The position numbers were made by a program, and so were the translations under genes. The notes below the pieces were generated by a model, which had not been told where the DNA came from, did no database searches, and saw nothing but the letters and a program-made list of their open reading frames with translations. From Mesorhizobium sp. LMG 17147 (GTDB taxonomy: Bacteria > Pseudomonadota > Alphaproteobacteria > Rhizobiales > Rhizobiaceae), in the NCBI RefSeq assembly GCF_024297145.1, contig NZ_JANCTC010000002.1, positions 479,001-543,000 of the forward strand: DNA of 64,000 nucleotides, in the 5' to 3' direction. Positions 19,198 to 27,392 of the stretch are shown here, piece after piece (the first letter of the stretch is position 1; the number at the start of each line of letters is the position of its first letter).

Positions 19198-19278
19198 TTA
19201 CAGCTTGTCGCAAGCTTTGATGTAGCCGAAGCATAGAGCAAAGAACGTGATTCCAATCGCGACAACAACTATGTCCAC
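19198..19278 (-). CDS. 26-residue membrane microprotein upstream of kdpF
   Basis: A GTG-initiated 26-codon gene encoding a single helix with a short charged end; its C-terminal part reads FFALCFGYIKACDKL. AAGGAAA sits 7 bp ahead of the GTG and an in-frame TAA lies just upstream, so the start is well fixed. It ends 17 bp before kdpF. I recall similar F-F-A-L-C-x-x-Y-x-x-x-C-D peptides ahead of kdpF in other bacteria, usually unannotated; that recollection has not been checked. Likely a further small component of the Kdp operon. Confidence 0.65.
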   Translation of the reverse strand: MDIVVVAIGITFFALCFGYIKACDKL

Positions 19279-19513
19279 CGCGCATTTTCCTTATGTTGTA
19301 TTTGTTGTTTACTCTAACAAAACTACCAAAACCGGTCGCCGCATCATATCGACGGCCGGATAGACCGCTTCGACGAATATGGATCAAAGTGCCATAAAGG
19401 TTCGAGACGGGACGCGGAGCAAAGAAATCAAAATCCCATAAGGATTTCGCCGCCTCGGCGCTGGCCACAGCTTCAGGAGGGATGTGCACACCGGCGCGCG
19501 AAGCTGCCGGGGC
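19279..19513 (-). promoter_or_regulatory. Leader region of the kdp operon (probable promoter/KdpE sites)
   Basis: This gap holds the start of kdp transcription on the minus strand. The part nearest the operon is unusually A+T rich (TTGTTTACTCTAACAAAACT on the plus strand) within a GC-rich chromosome, as expected for a promoter and KdpE target. I cannot fix a -35/-10 pair or a KdpE site with confidence. Confidence 0.4.
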
Positions 19514-20995
19514 TCAGTCCGCGCGGGTGTAGATCACCGCGTAATCGTCCGCATAGGCCCGCTTCCAGCCCAGTTCGTCGAAGAACGGAATGCGGCGGTC
19601 GTCGGCGGTCAACAATGCCCAGCCTATCGTATATTTCTCGAGTTGGGCTTTCAGGATCGGCTTGCCCCGGCTGTGCCCAGTCTGCTCATCCGTTTCCGTA
19701 AAGCCATTCAGGAAGAGCTGATCCGCGCGGCCGTCGATAAACGTCCTGATGCCATGGAAAATCAGCGTACCGCCGAAATCGTAGGAGTTCAGCAGATTGC
19801 CCGACAGATTATGGGTTTGGGCGAAGGCCAGTGCGTCCCTCGCCGAGGTCTTCTGGCTCGGCGCGACCGGATAGGTCGTGAAGGCGGCAGCCGCCAAAAC
19901 CAGCAACACGGCAAGTCCAGCGCAAATCCTGGAAAATTGCCGTGCGAAAAATTGTTCAAGTCCGTCGCGCTTTTCCACCGCCCATTTCTCGGCTGAAAGC
20001 GCTGGATATTGTTGCGCGACCTCCACGGCAAGGACCACCGGGACAAGAAGAAAGAACAAGTACATGAACCGTATGTGGGTGAGATAGGCGTGCAGCGTGA
20101 AGACAAGGAACAGCGCCTTGGCCCAGCCAATGCGCAATCTCGACACGAGCAGCCCGAAAAACGCCACCAGCAGGGCCACCTCCTGGAGGGTGTGCCGCGA
20201 GGCGTCGAAGGGTTGCCACTCCGCAATGTAAGGCACCGCCTCATTGCCATAGGCCACCGTGAACGTGGCGAGTATGGCCTTGACGCCATAGGGATTGAAC
20301 AGGCTGACCAGCGGGCAAAGCAGCCCGAAAGCGGTCCACTTGGCCAGCAGCCGGGGGTTCGACAAGCGCGTGCGCATGACGAGATCGAGGCCGGCGAAGG
20401 CGGCGATGACGAAACCGAAGGTGAAGGTGGCATGGAGATTGGCCCACAGGCAAAGCAGCGTCAGCAGCCACAAAGGCGGCGCTTTCTCGTTGCGTGCGGC
20501 CTGGAAAAGACCGGCGGTCCAGACGACGATGATGGGCAAGGTAAAGATGTGCGGCCGGGCGACATAGATTGGCCCGATCAAGAGCGCGAGAACCAGCGTC
20601 AGTCCTATCGCCAGCGTCGGCTTCAACCACGCGCTGAGATACCACGACGTCAAGAAGATCGTGAGCGCGATTACTGCAGTCGCCAGCAGCACCACGCCGT
20701 TCCAGCCGCCGGTTTCAAAGGCAATTGCAAGGAGAAGCTGACTGAACCATTCCTTGGCGATCCATGGCTGGCCGGCAAAAGTGTAGGAATAGACGTCGAC
20801 GGTGGGGAATGTGCGGCTTGCCAGCATATCCATGCCGACCTTGATGTGCCACCAGCTATCAGGATCCTGCAGGAGGGAAGTGGCAAAGGCGAGGAGCGCC
20901 GCCGCCATCACGACCGCCGCCAGCAGGCAAAATACCAACCTCACATGCCGTACATCGCCTATCGACCGCTTCGCCTCACCAGATATCCCGCGCAT
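19514..20995 (-). CDS. Polytopic membrane protein, possible GT-C type glycosyltransferase
   Basis: A 493-residue protein with about ten to eleven hydrophobic helices and a C-terminal soluble part. The first outside loop contains LLQDPDSWWHIKVGMDML, resembling the acidic loop of lipid-linked-sugar (GT-C) glycosyltransferases, and the C-terminal domain includes FHGIRTFIDGRADQLFLNGF. No specific family name is certain. It stands alone; low-complexity shadows on the other strand do not represent genes. Function uncertain. Confidence 0.75.
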   Translation of the reverse strand: MRGISGEAKRSIGDVRHVRLVFCLLAAVVMAAALLAFATSLLQDPDSWWHIKVGMDMLASRTFPTVDVYSYTFAGQPWIAKEWFSQLLLAIAFETGGWNGVVLLATAVIALTIFLTSWYLSAWLKPTLAIGLTLVLALLIGPIYVARPHIFTLPIIVVWTAGLFQAARNEKAPPLWLLTLLCLWANLHATFTFGFVIAAFAGLDLVMRTRLSNPRLLAKWTAFGLLCPLVSLFNPYGVKAILATFTVAYGNEAVPYIAEWQPFDASRHTLQEVALLVAFFGLLVSRLRIGWAKALFLVFTLHAYLTHIRFMYLFFLLVPVVLAVEVAQQYPALSAEKWAVEKRDGLEQFFARQFSRICAGLAVLLVLAAAAFTTYPVAPSQKTSARDALAFAQTHNLSGNLLNSYDFGGTLIFHGIRTFIDGRADQLFLNGFTETDEQTGHSRGKPILKAQLEKYTIGWALLTADDRRIPFFDELGWKRAYADDYAVIYTRAD

Positions 20996-21106
20996 ATGGC
21001 ATCCCTGAGCCGCGATAGCGGAAGGGATAGGCCGAATTTGTTAGAAAACCGATAAGCTGCAGGATTGCGGCCACAACCCTGTGCCGCGTCCAACCGGCTC
21101 GGCGGC

Positions 21107-21289
21107 TCAGCCCTCGGCCTTGAAGTTCTTGGCTTCCTTCTCGACCTTCGGGCTGTCCTTGCCGTGCTTGCGCATCAGATCCTTCGCCTGCTTCGGCGAA
21201 ACGTCGGTGGTTTCGGCCAGACGCAGAGCCTCCTTTTCGTCCGGATCACGCGTCTTGCGGTCGGCCATTGCGGTTTTCTTGTCAGCCAT
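21107..21289 (-). CDS. DUF3606 family small protein (copy 2)
   Basis: A 60-residue polar protein: DPDEKEALRLAETTDVSPKQ then AKDLMRKHGKDS, the helix-turn-helix-like core of DUF3606, whose function is unknown. Its ATG overlaps the last base of the preceding gene's stop, so it is translated with that gene, to which its core is similar. The pair is probably a tandem duplication. Confidence 0.78.
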   Translation of the reverse strand: MADKKTAMADRKTRDPDEKEALRLAETTDVSPKQAKDLMRKHGKDSPKVEKEAKNFKAEG

Positions 21290-21477
21290 TACGACGCTCT
21301 TATGCTTTCGGCGATTTCGTTCAGCACCTTGCGGTCGGTGCCGTGACGCTTGATCAGCGTGCGTGCCTGATCCGGGGTGATGCCCGCTTCCTCGGCGAAG
21401 TGACGTACCTCGTAGTCTTCGCCGCCCGCCACTCGTGAGCGGTCGCGACTGTCGGTGTTGGTTTTGTCGTCGGCCAT
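21289..21477 (-). CDS. DUF3606 family small protein (copy 1)
   Basis: A 62-residue protein with EVRHFAEEAGITPDQARTLI then KRHGTDR, the DUF3606 core, related to the adjoining downstream gene. The ATG was chosen because GAGGAG lies 6-7 bp ahead; a second in-frame ATG five codons upstream lacks this. Function unknown; these short soluble proteins are common in rhizobia. Confidence 0.8.
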   Translation of the reverse strand: MADDKTNTDSRDRSRVAGGEDYEVRHFAEEAGITPDQARTLIKRHGTDRKVLNEIAESIRAS

Positions 21478-21712
21478 GGCAGCTCTCCTCATCTCGACGA
21501 GAGCATAACGGGCAAGATTTCAGCGAGTTCCTTCGAGCGTGTCGCCCAGTCCCCTGCCCTCGGGCATGACCCGGCATGCGCGGCGGTTTTGCTCAAAGCA
21601 GGGGCTTGGCGTCAGGCCGGCCTTCGCGCACAAATAGGCTGGCCTCTTTGGCGGCGCTGCCAACCGCCCGCCACTGCTCCTGGGCGCAGCCTGATGTTCG
21701 TTCCAGATTGTT

Positions 21713-21943
21713 TTATTGGGACCGATGGTCGAACACGACGCCCATGGTCCTACCAACGGCCGTCATGACGATAAGCTCGACCAGATCGTCGTCACTGTTG
21801 CCGCAGGCCGGGGCCGTCCTGCGAACGATGTCCAGCATCGCCCTCGTCGATATGGTGTCGCCGGCACCGAACCGTGAAAGCGCAGATGAAACAAGCTCTT
21901 GGGCCGTCAAGTCGGCGACAGTCACCCTCTGCACCACGTTCAT
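21713..21943 (-). CDS. Hypothetical small protein
   Basis: A 76-residue acidic, helix-rich protein I do not recognise. It begins MNVVQRVTVADLTAQELVSS and has a central ISTRAMLDIVRRTAPACGNS segment. GGGAGGAAG precedes the ATG at good spacing, which decides this start over a much longer open frame. No membrane helix or signal peptide. It lies alone between the DUF3606 pair and the DUF3597 gene. Confidence 0.6.
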   Translation of the reverse strand: MNVVQRVTVADLTAQELVSSALSRFGAGDTISTRAMLDIVRRTAPACGNSDDDLVELIVMTAVGRTMGVVFDHRSQ

Positions 21944-22347
21944 TGGCTTCCTCCCACCATGAACTCTCTCCGGGGGGAATGATACGCCGAACGTCGCGTT
22001 TCGCCAGCAAAATGGTGGTCCTACCAGCGCGTGGGCAGCGACCGAAATCGTCGGTTTTGCGGGAGGCAGTCCGGGCGGGAGGCGGCAGCGCTTTTGTGCC
22101 ATGCGACTTCGCCATAGGCCCAATCCCGGCGGCCGGGATCGGTCTCAATTTTATTTACTGGCAGTCTGATGCTTGGCGGTGTGGTCTGCTCGGTTGCGCC
22201 CGAAAGCCAGCGCAGCAAGAACCACGGTGCGGGCAGGACTGGAACGGTTCGTCGTTTCCCGCAAACGCCGAACCGGTCTGTCTTTTTTGTGACGCAACTC
22301 CGGCCGGAACGTTCACAGGTTTTCCTGGAATTGCTTGTCTTGTGACT
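21944..22347. other. Intergenic region without a convincing gene
   Basis: About 400 bp with open frames on both strands, none with a believable product, start signal or family. It may hold the leader of the minus-strand gene at its left edge. I see no repeat or RNA gene. Confidence 0.4.
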
Positions 22348-22782
22348 CTAGGCGGCCAGATCGCTCGGAAGCTTGCCGCCATTCTCGGCCAGCTTTTTCA
22401 TCAGTGCGTCGTGCAGCCACAGATTCATCGTTACAGTGTCGTTCATATCGCCGGTGTAGTTCAGCTCGTGGGCAAGCTCCTTGCGGGCGCCAAGGCTGCT
22501 GTCGATATTCAGGGCCTTCATCAGGTCGACGATCGAATTCTTCCAGTTGAGCTTCTGCCCCTTCGCGGCCACGGCCTTGTCGAGAATGGCAGCGATGTCC
22601 GGGGCAGAGGACAGCGCGGCCGGCGCGGCCGGAGCCGGGGTTGCAGCCGGGGCGGACCGGGTAGGCGCCGTCGGCTGGGTGGCCGTGCTCGAAGCAGGCG
22701 CGGGAGACGGTTGCGCCGGCGGCGCTTCGGCCGCAACCGCGTTTCCGAAAATCGCACCTTTGATACTGTCGAAAATGCCCAT
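22348..22782 (-). CDS. DUF3597 domain protein
   Basis: A 144-residue protein starting MGIFDSIKGAIFG, then an Ala/Pro/Thr-rich linker of about 45 residues, then the DUF3597 domain (VDLMKALNIDSSLGARKELA, YTGDMNDTVTMNLWLHDALM). Members are small proteins of unknown function, some of which are linked with LysM-like partners. GGAGA lies 7 bp upstream of the ATG. No signal peptide is seen. Confidence 0.82.
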   Translation of the reverse strand: MGIFDSIKGAIFGNAVAAEAPPAQPSPAPASSTATQPTAPTRSAPAATPAPAAPAALSSAPDIAAILDKAVAAKGQKLNWKNSIVDLMKALNIDSSLGARKELAHELNYTGDMNDTVTMNLWLHDALMKKLAENGGKLPSDLAA

Positions 22783-23103
22783 TGCTATCTCCTGTGTTGG
22801 CTCGACGGTGTGTTGCCTTGACGGTCGGTGAGGCGACCGTTGCCGAATGCCGCATTGAGCGCCCTGGTTGTACCGGACCACGAACGCAACGCAGGGGCAA
22901 CTCAAAAATGGCTAAAGGGTAAAGGCTTGGTTGCATTGAGGAATCGGCCCAGTGATCCGGCCCGAGAATAGAATAGGTCGGATCGCGGACCAACAAATCG
23001 TCACGCGCAATGGACGAGGGAATGGTTGCCAGCCAGTTTTGCTGACGCAGACTAGAAAAATCATCTAGATTCGTGTTCGCAATTCGCTGAGAGGAACGAA
23101 GCC
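22783..23103. other. Intergenic region, nothing supported
   Basis: About 320 bp between the divergent DUF3597 gene and the cupin remnant. It should contain the promoters of both, but I see no gene, repeat or clear promoter pair. Confidence 0.4.
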
Positions 23104-23388
23104 ATGACAGCAGTCGTCGCATCCGACAGGCTCGAACGTTCGCCGATTTGGGCAGTGGACGATCCGTCGGTCAAATGGGCCGGCGCTTTCGCGGTTTACG
23201 GCGGGCACGGCACCACCCCGTCCCCGGTCATTGTCTACGAGATCGAGTCCGGCAAGCGGCTCGGCTGGCACAGCGACGCCACCGAAGAGACGCGTTCTTT
23301 GCGGCGGCGATGTTCATGCAGACATTCGACGGCGTCATGCTGCCGCCGGAAATCCCATGTCCTCGGCACGCCCAATCGTGCGGGCTGA
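23104..23388 (+). pseudogene. Truncated cupin-like gene
   Basis: The first 60 or so codons (SPIWAVDDPSVKWAGAFAVY, then PVIVYEIESGKRLGWHSDAT) look like the start of a cupin domain, ending at the first metal-ligand-type histidine. After EET the frame turns into Arg/Cys-rich sequence typical of an out-of-frame read, and the rest of the cupin barrel is missing. A neighbouring frame (FFAAAMFMQTFDGVMLPPE) reads better past this point, so either a frameshift or a fusion with another gene remnant is present. Confidence 0.45.
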
Positions 23389-23493
23389 ATGCGTGCCGGC
23401 GGGAATCAACAGGCCTGCGGATATCGGACTTGGAGCTGATATGAGGGCGCGGTTCGGCGTCGTTACGCGTCTGGGTCACCGGCGGATCGGCTG

Positions 23494-24102
23494 ATGGCGC
23501 CCGTGAAGGTCGACCCCGCCAAGGTGCGCGAGTTCAGGGATGCCGAAAGCTTCCATGCCTGGCTTGGCGAGCATCACGACAGCGAGGACGAAGTCTGGAT
23601 CAAGATCCATAAGCTCGATTCGGGGCTGCCGTCGATCACGCCGAAGCAAGCCATCGACGTGGCGTTGTGCTGGGGCTGGATCGACGCGGTGCGCAAGGCG
23701 TTCGACGGCAAAAGCTATCTGCAGCGCTACACCCCGCGCGGCAAGAAGAGCACCTGGAGCCAGATCAATGTCGACAATGTCGCCCGGCTGATCGAGGAGG
23801 GCCGGATGACCGAGCACGGGCTGAGGCAGGTCGATGCGGCCAAGGCCGACGGCCGCTGGGCGCGCGCCTACAAGAGCGGCAAGGAGATGAAGATCCCCGA
23901 CGACCTCCAGGCGGCAATAGACGCCGAGCCCAGGGCAAAAGAGATGCTGGCAAAGCTCAGCGGGCAAAACCGCTTCGCGCTCGCCTTCCGCATCCACAAC
24001 ATGAAGACCGAAGCCGGGCGCAAGAAGAAGATCGCGGCGTTCGTGGCGATGCTGAAGCGCGGCGAGACCATCTATCCGCAACGAAATCGCGATTCTGGGT
24101 AA
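23494..24102 (+). CDS. YdeI/OmpD-associated family protein
   Basis: A 202-residue cytoplasmic protein with the YdeI pattern: FHAWLGEHHDSEDEVWIKIH, the conserved ALCWGWIDAVRKAFDGKSYLQRYTPR-type core (CWGWID and R-x-T-P-R), SRTN-like KSTWSQINVDNVARLIEEGR and a C-terminal bacteriocin-resistance-like helical part ending in a basic KTEAGRKKKIAAFVAML. The family is linked to stress and peptide resistance, but no enzymatic role is established. Confidence 0.85.
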   Translation: MAPVKVDPAKVREFRDAESFHAWLGEHHDSEDEVWIKIHKLDSGLPSITPKQAIDVALCWGWIDAVRKAFDGKSYLQRYTPRGKKSTWSQINVDNVARLIEEGRMTEHGLRQVDAAKADGRWARAYKSGKEMKIPDDLQAAIDAEPRAKEMLAKLSGQNRFALAFRIHNMKTEAGRKKKIAAFVAMLKRGETIYPQRNRDSG

Positions 24103-24319
24103 ACATTTGGCCGCGTTTGTGTGCTGCGTCTTGTGCTTGTCCCTTGCGGCGACTCCCAAAATGCGGCCGGCTCAGGCCCATCTCCGATCCTGGCGATGTC
24201 GCAGACGATTGTTTTCGACGAGCGTCGCCCGGCACTTCGACACCATCTCTCATTCGTTTAGTGGATGCAGGAAAAAGTCTCGTCCTCACAGTCGGCATAG
24301 TATATTAGCAGGCGCTGTT

Positions 24320-24829
24320 ATGAGGTTTTTGCCCGTTCAGGAACCGACTGGCACGTGGGCCGTGTTTGATGCGACCGTGGACGTGCCTGCGGATTTCGCT
24401 GGCAGTTGCCTTATCGGCTTGCCGCGGCAGCGGGCGGAGTGGCTCGCAGCAAGAGCCAATCGAGATGCTGCAAAAGGCACTTCGATTTGCCGGTTGTCAG
24501 CTGCCGGACCGGCACAAGCCGCGGTTCTTAGACTTAGACCGATCGGAGAGATTTCGATGATGCACGAAAGGGAAATGGCGGCTGCTTTGGCAGCCAGGAA
24601 CCAGGAAGCGGATATTCGTGGTGTCTTCGACATCACCAACAAAACCGATGCGCCAATTGGCTCTCGCCGATTGGGCGAGGCTATCCACTTTGTCGCCAAT
24701 GCACCTATCGTTGGCTATGATGTTCACGCCGCCGTCATCAGATATGGCCCACTCGGAACCCCCAGCCTCAGAGCTACAGATTGCGCGCAGCTGTGGGAGA
24801 AGTTCGGCGAGGCCTTGCTGGAACACTGA
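24320..24829 (+). CDS. Hypothetical protein
   Basis: A 169-residue protein I do not recognise. Its C-terminal half (RGVFDITNKTDAPIGSRRLG, then AIHFVANAPIVGYDVHAAVI) reads as folded sequence; the N-terminal part is less certain. The ATG is the most likely start, but no strong ribosome site precedes it, and the longer upstream frame looks non-coding. Lower GC than its neighbours suggests recent arrival or a poorly conserved gene. Confidence 0.4.
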   Translation: MRFLPVQEPTGTWAVFDATVDVPADFAGSCLIGLPRQRAEWLAARANRDAAKGTSICRLSAAGPAQAAVLRLRPIGEISMMHEREMAAALAARNQEADIRGVFDITNKTDAPIGSRRLGEAIHFVANAPIVGYDVHAAVIRYGPLGTPSLRATDCAQLWEKFGEALLEH

Positions 24830-24990
24830 CGGGCAGGCCTTTGGCGCGTATGGCACCACGATTGTGCAGGACTTCCTTAGTGAGAACGACATGGAAGCCT
24901 GGCGGGTGATATTGCAATTAAATTAGGGTGAGCGCATATTTTTTGCCGGCTGGACTCGCAACCGGCCAGGCCCGGCGGCCGGCTGCCGAC

Positions 24991-25035
24991 GGGCCGTCAG
25001 GCCGGCGGCAAATGGTGCCGCCGGCCCGACGGTCC
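24991..25035. repeat. Large GC-rich imperfect inverted repeat
   Basis: Two 20-base arms (GGGCCGTCAGGCCGGCGGCA and TGCCGCCGGCCCGACGGTCC) around a 5-base loop match at 18 of 20 positions. There is no T-run, so it is not an ordinary terminator. It lies 63 bp upstream of the oxidase-like gene, within GGCC-rich sequence, and may be an RNA leader structure or a palindromic repeat element. Confidence 0.6.
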
Positions 25036-25097
25036 CCTTGGCAAGATCGCCGGAACCAGAGCATGATGCGGCGGCAAAACGGGTTTGGGGGAATGAC

Positions 25098-25505
25098 ATG
25101 CCTAAGGTTTCGGAGCTTTTTTTCAAGACAGCCATCGTCTTTCTTATTCTGGGAATTGCAGCTGGCCTGCAGATGGCAATTTCAGGCGATCACGGCGCGT
25201 TTCCGGCTCACGCGCACATCAACCTGCTGGGGTGGGTCACCAGTGCAATATTCGGCGGCTATTATGCGCTGAACCCGGCGAAGGCTGCCCGCAGGACGGC
25301 GATGATCCACTACGGCGTCTACAATCTTGGCTTGGTCGTGATGCTGCCGGCGCTTTACCTGATGCTGCAGGGAAATCCGGCGCTCGAGCCGATCGTCGCC
25401 ACCGGCTCGATGATTGTCGCTGTCGCCGTGCTGATCTTTGCCTTCGTGGTTTTCTCCGCCGAAACAGAGCGCTCAGTCTCGGGAATACCAGCGGTCCCGC
25501 GGTAG
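25098..25505 (+). CDS. Small membrane protein resembling a fragment of oxidase subunit I
   Basis: A 135-residue protein with four predicted helices. The segment HGAFPAHAHINLLGWVTSAI in its first third resembles the His-rich helix of cbb3/NO-reductase-type heme-copper oxidase subunit I, with H-x-H followed by N-L-L-G-W. It is far too short (true subunits exceed 450 residues) and lacks the other heme ligands, so it is a stand-alone homologue rather than a catalytic oxidase. No ccoO/ccoP genes are nearby. The second in-frame ATG was chosen because the product then starts in ordinary membrane-protein sequence. Confidence 0.7.
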   Translation: MPKVSELFFKTAIVFLILGIAAGLQMAISGDHGAFPAHAHINLLGWVTSAIFGGYYALNPAKAARRTAMIHYGVYNLGLVVMLPALYLMLQGNPALEPIVATGSMIVAVAVLIFAFVVFSAETERSVSGIPAVPR

Positions 25506-25851
25506 ACGGGGCGGCGATAGTGCCGAGCCTATCAATGCCCGTGCTTCTGGTGAAGCGCGGGCCGATTGGTTGTAGGCTGATCTGAGGCAAGGGTGCGGCG
25601 AGATGAAAGCCGCTCAGTAGCCTTCGCGCGCCCCTATGCCTGCCATGCTGCTTATCGCGGCCTTCATTTGGCGTTGTGCCTGCGTCCCCAGGAAGGTGAA
25701 AATATCGACACTTCTTGGATCTTCGCCGAAACGACTGCCTTGTGCTTTTGGGGCGCGACGCCCAGCGAGCGCAGGTGCGATGTTGATGCAGCCTTGTCGT
25801 TGGCGACGCAGCATGACGGGTCATCGTCAAACGACGGTAGAGCGCGCGGAC
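25506..25851. other. Intergenic region with at most one doubtful small gene
   Basis: About 345 bp. The minus strand has a 66-codon open frame ending FLGTQAQRQMKAAISSMAGI, which could be the tail of a small helical protein, but I see no ribosome site or family and do not call it. No repeats or RNA genes seen. Confidence 0.3.
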
Positions 25852-26043
25852 CTACTGTTGCGCGAGCCGGTCCCCGAGCGTGTTTGCTTCGGCCAATCTT
25901 GCCAGCGATTGTTCGACTTTCTGCGCCGAGGCGTCTGTGCGCTTGATGTGCCGTATCATTTGCTGCCTCAGCAGCGCGAGCCTTGCGACGCGATATTCGT
26001 CGCCGTATCTCGCAGTTTCAAGGTGGAGGGTCGCGAGCATCAT
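25852..26043 (-). CDS. Small helical protein, second of a pair
   Basis: A 63-residue charged protein predicted to be almost all helix (RLALLRQQMIRHIKRTDASA, QKVEQSLARLAEANTLGDRL). It starts 3 bp after the stop of the upstream gene, so the two are probably cotranscribed and coupled. I recognise no family. Two adjacent ATG codons begin it; the first is reported. Confidence 0.5.
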   Translation of the reverse strand: MMLATLHLETARYGDEYRVARLALLRQQMIRHIKRTDASAQKVEQSLARLAEANTLGDRLAQQ

Positions 26044-26046
26044 GGG

Positions 26047-26256
26047 TCAATTCTTCCGATCGATCTTCGTCATGCGTTCCCGGGCCTCAATCACGCGTTT
26101 TTGCTCAGACCGTATGCGGTCGCACAACGCGAGATTGACGGCGACACAGCCATCGTTCAACAACAGTTCATTCGCACGCTTCAGCGAGCGCTCAGCCCGT
26201 TTAACGCGCAGCCTGGCATTGGCCAGTTCGAAGCTAAAAATATCAATCATCATCAT
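26047..26256 (-). CDS. Small coiled-coil protein, first of a pair
   Basis: A 69-residue highly charged protein (IFSFELANARLRVKRAERSL, IRSEQKRVIEARERMTKIDR) predicted as a long helix or coiled coil. Three consecutive ATG codons make the start ambiguous, and no good ribosome site is visible. Its tight spacing with the downstream small gene is the main support for both being real. Confidence 0.45.
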   Translation of the reverse strand: MMMIDIFSFELANARLRVKRAERSLKRANELLLNDGCVAVNLALCDRIRSEQKRVIEARERMTKIDRKN

Positions 26257-26621
26257 ACCGCTTCGTTTGCGGTCCCTTCGATTGTTAACCGGCGTCGATC
26301 CCATTTGTTCCGACTGCACGCGGCGCAGCGCCAGGAAGGAGCTTGTCTTTCGCCCGTGCTGGGCCGTTCGCGATGGCGGGGCATGCTAGGTGGGCGGGCT
26401 GGTGCAAGGCGAAGGTGTGAAGGCCTGGCCCGTAATCACGTTCTGTTCACTCTGGCTAATGTAAGCTGGCCGCCTAGAATTCGCCGCGAAGGTGTTTGAC
26501 GCGGAGCTTCACACCAGGCTTGACCCACTGCGCCGCGAGCACAGCCATGTGGTCACCATGGCTCGAGTGTCAGCAGATGTGGTAAGGGTGAGTGTCGGCG
26601 AGTAGCAGAGGTCCAGCAACA
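26257..26621. other. Divergent intergenic region
   Basis: About 365 bp between a minus-strand pair and the pentapeptide-repeat gene. It should hold the promoters of both. I see no gene, strong repeat or RNA. Confidence 0.4.
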
Positions 26622-27338
26622 ATGACTTTGAGGCGAACCAGAGCTTACGTCACATCCGGCTTGGTTCTAGCGGTTTGCACTGTGTTTGCTTGGCAGAACG
26701 CCGCTGCCGCTCAAAATTGCGACGCAGCCGCGACGCTTGGCGTCAATTGGCAAGAGTGTGACAAGAAGCTTCTCATCCTAGATGGACAGGACCTGAGCGG
26801 GGCGAACCTGTTCGGTGTTGATTTCACTTCGACCGACCTCAGGAACACCAATCTCCGTGCGGCAAATCTTGAGAAGGCAACTCTTGTGCGTGCTTCCCTG
26901 GCCGACTCGACCGCCAAAGGCGCCCGGTTCGACAGAATCGAGGGCTACAGGACCGACTTCAGCCGTATGGACGCGCAGGGCGCTGTGTTTGCGAGCGCGG
27001 AAATGCAGCGCTCGAATTTCCAGGACGCCAATCTGACCAATGTTGATTTCACAAAGGCAGAATTGGGGCGTGCGCAGTTCCATGACGCCGATATCAGCGG
27101 CAGCCGCTTCTCGTTTGCCAATCTCGCACGGGCGGACTTCCGAGGAGCGACGTTCACCGCGCCGATAGACTTTGACCGCGCCTTTTTCTTTCTGACCCGT
27201 ATCGAGGGCGTCGACCTTTCCAATTCGGTGGGTATGTCCCAGTGGCAGCTCAACATGGCTTGCGGAGACGCCCGGACCGAGTTGCCTTCTGGCCTGACGA
27301 GGCCTGAAGATTGGCCCTGTCAATTCCAGCAGGAATAG
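26622..27338 (+). CDS. Exported pentapeptide-repeat protein
   Basis: A 238-residue protein with a signal peptide (TSGLVLAVCTVFAWQNAAAAQ) and then about 150 residues of A-(D/N)-L-x-x pentapeptide repeats (LSGANLFGVDFTSTDLRNTN, LRAANLEKATLVRASLADST, FSRMDAQGAVFASAEMQRSN), which fold as a right-handed quadrilateral helix. The repeats continue to FRGATFTAPIDFDRAF; a short tail with a Cys follows. Most such proteins have unknown roles. The second in-frame ATG was chosen because it gives the proper signal peptide and follows an AGAGGT stretch. Confidence 0.85.
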   Translation: MTLRRTRAYVTSGLVLAVCTVFAWQNAAAAQNCDAAATLGVNWQECDKKLLILDGQDLSGANLFGVDFTSTDLRNTNLRAANLEKATLVRASLADSTAKGARFDRIEGYRTDFSRMDAQGAVFASAEMQRSNFQDANLTNVDFTKAELGRAQFHDADISGSRFSFANLARADFRGATFTAPIDFDRAFFFLTRIEGVDLSNSVGMSQWQLNMACGDARTELPSGLTRPEDWPCQFQQE

Positions 27339-27362
27339 TTGTCGGCAAGCGAACCGCGGCAA

Positions 27363-27392
27363 TGCTGCATCCGACAGGATTCGAACCTGTAA
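27363..27392 (-). other. tRNA 3'-end fragment (T-arm plus acceptor half)
   Basis: Read on the minus strand, ACAGGTTCGAATCCTGT is a perfect T-arm with the invariant GGTTCGAATCC core, followed by CGGATGC, the 3' half of an acceptor stem. No D-arm, anticodon arm or matching 5' acceptor half follows upstream. The missing partner GCATCCG would fit an arginine tRNA. Such 3' fragments are typical of an integrase attachment site left when an element duplicates or captures a tRNA end. Confidence 0.65.
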
